Assembly: GCF_029955155.1 (NCBI RefSeq)
Contig: NZ_JAPNOZ010000008.1
Coordinates: 85,155-149,154, forward strand
DNA from: Psychrobacillus sp. NEAU-3TGS
GTDB lineage: Bacteria > Bacillota > Bacilli > Bacillales_A > Planococcaceae
DNA: 64,000 nt
Reading direction: 5' to 3'
This document shows, piece by piece, positions 63,898-64,000 of this stretch (positions are counted from its first letter, which is position 1; the number at the start of each line of letters is the position of its first letter). The notes beneath the pieces are model-generated. The model had not been told where the DNA came from. It did not search any database and saw only the letters and a list, made by a program, of their open reading frames with translations. The translations under genes and the position numbers were made by a program.

Positions 63898-64000
63898 GGT
63901 CGCCAAAACAAAACGACAAATAAACAATATGAACATTGAAAACTGAACATGCAAAACGTTAAGATATAAGTTATTCAGATTAACTTGTTAGTCTGATAAC
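63898..64000 (+). other. probable rRNA operon leader, cut by window edge
   Basis: Contains GGTCGCC/CGACAA complementarity and the string AACATTGAAAACTGAAC, of the kind found in Bacillales rRNA leaders and spacers (TTTGAAAACT-type box A context). No open frame. The 16S gene would start beyond the window, so the assignment is by inference. Confidence 0.5.

Noticed and set aside
1..64000. CRISPR arrays, IS elements, toxin-antitoxin or restriction systems
   Set aside because: No direct-repeat/spacer arrays, transposase or recognised defence genes were seen in either strand.

Overview
The window comes from a low-GC, Gram-positive, endospore-former-like member of the Bacillales. Gene content and spacing (DUF1292 proteins, EcsC, class IV PHA synthase, S-box and purine riboswitches, AGGAGG ribosome binding sites, frequent TTG/GTG starts) and two intergenic repeat families point to the Planococcaceae/Caryophanaceae side (Psychrobacillus, Lysinibacillus or Sporosarcina-like). 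That placement is an inference from style, not from a marker gene.

Layout. 1-1.3 kb: the end of one gene, three small hypothetical genes and a lone tRNA-Val on the minus strand. 1.5-6 kb: an EcsC-family protein; a MutS2-like ATPase without an Smr domain behind a leader-peptide/terminator attenuator and a long repeat-rich leader; two DUF1292 paralogues. 6.1-8.4 kb: a secreted S-layer-homology protein interrupted twice by -1 shifts at the same A7-TAG motif. 8.8-9.7 kb: a YoxD-like reductase and a 47-aa protein. 10.1-23.6 kb: an amino-sugar (probably N-acetylgalactosamine or a related sugar) locus with LacI regulator, Gfo/Idh/MocA oxidoreductase, LplBC-type permeases and binding lipoprotein, YesL, NagA, GntR regulator, ketose-bisphosphate aldolase, sugar-phosphate kinase, SIS isomerase, ROK kinase and, convergently, an MsmX-type ATPase.

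23.7-29.1 kb: a PucR-type regulator divergent from a tryptophan-to-anthranilate operon (kynU, kynA, an NSS-family transporter, kynB). 29.3-36.3 kb: HemY-type oxidase, then an S-box riboswitch controlling yitJ-metH. 36.5-41.8 kb: DUF817 protein, two tandem tatA genes, a papain-like amidase-type protein, an M24 peptidase and a catalase. 41.8-45.5 kb: the polyhydroxyalkanoate cluster phaP-phaQ / phaR-phaB-phaC with a 27-bp inverted repeat between the divergent halves.

45.7-58.7 kb: a small Rossmann protein, a GNAT enzyme, exonuclease III, an aminotransferase, a membrane-anchored PQQ dehydrogenase with a cytochrome c tail, pncB-nadE, a GC-rich nested inverted-repeat element, and a MoxR-DUF58-transglutaminase operon. 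58.7-64 kb: guaA and a purine permease, each behind its own guanine-type riboswitch, with a GyrI-like/WYL regulator pair between them; the window ends in what looks like an rRNA operon promoter and leader.

The most striking candidate for an undescribed system is the attenuator-controlled Smr-less MutS2 paralogue (2.2-4.66 kb): its control region looks like that of inducible ribosome-protection or antibiotic-resistance genes. The doubled A7-TAG slip site in the S-layer-homology gene is the second.
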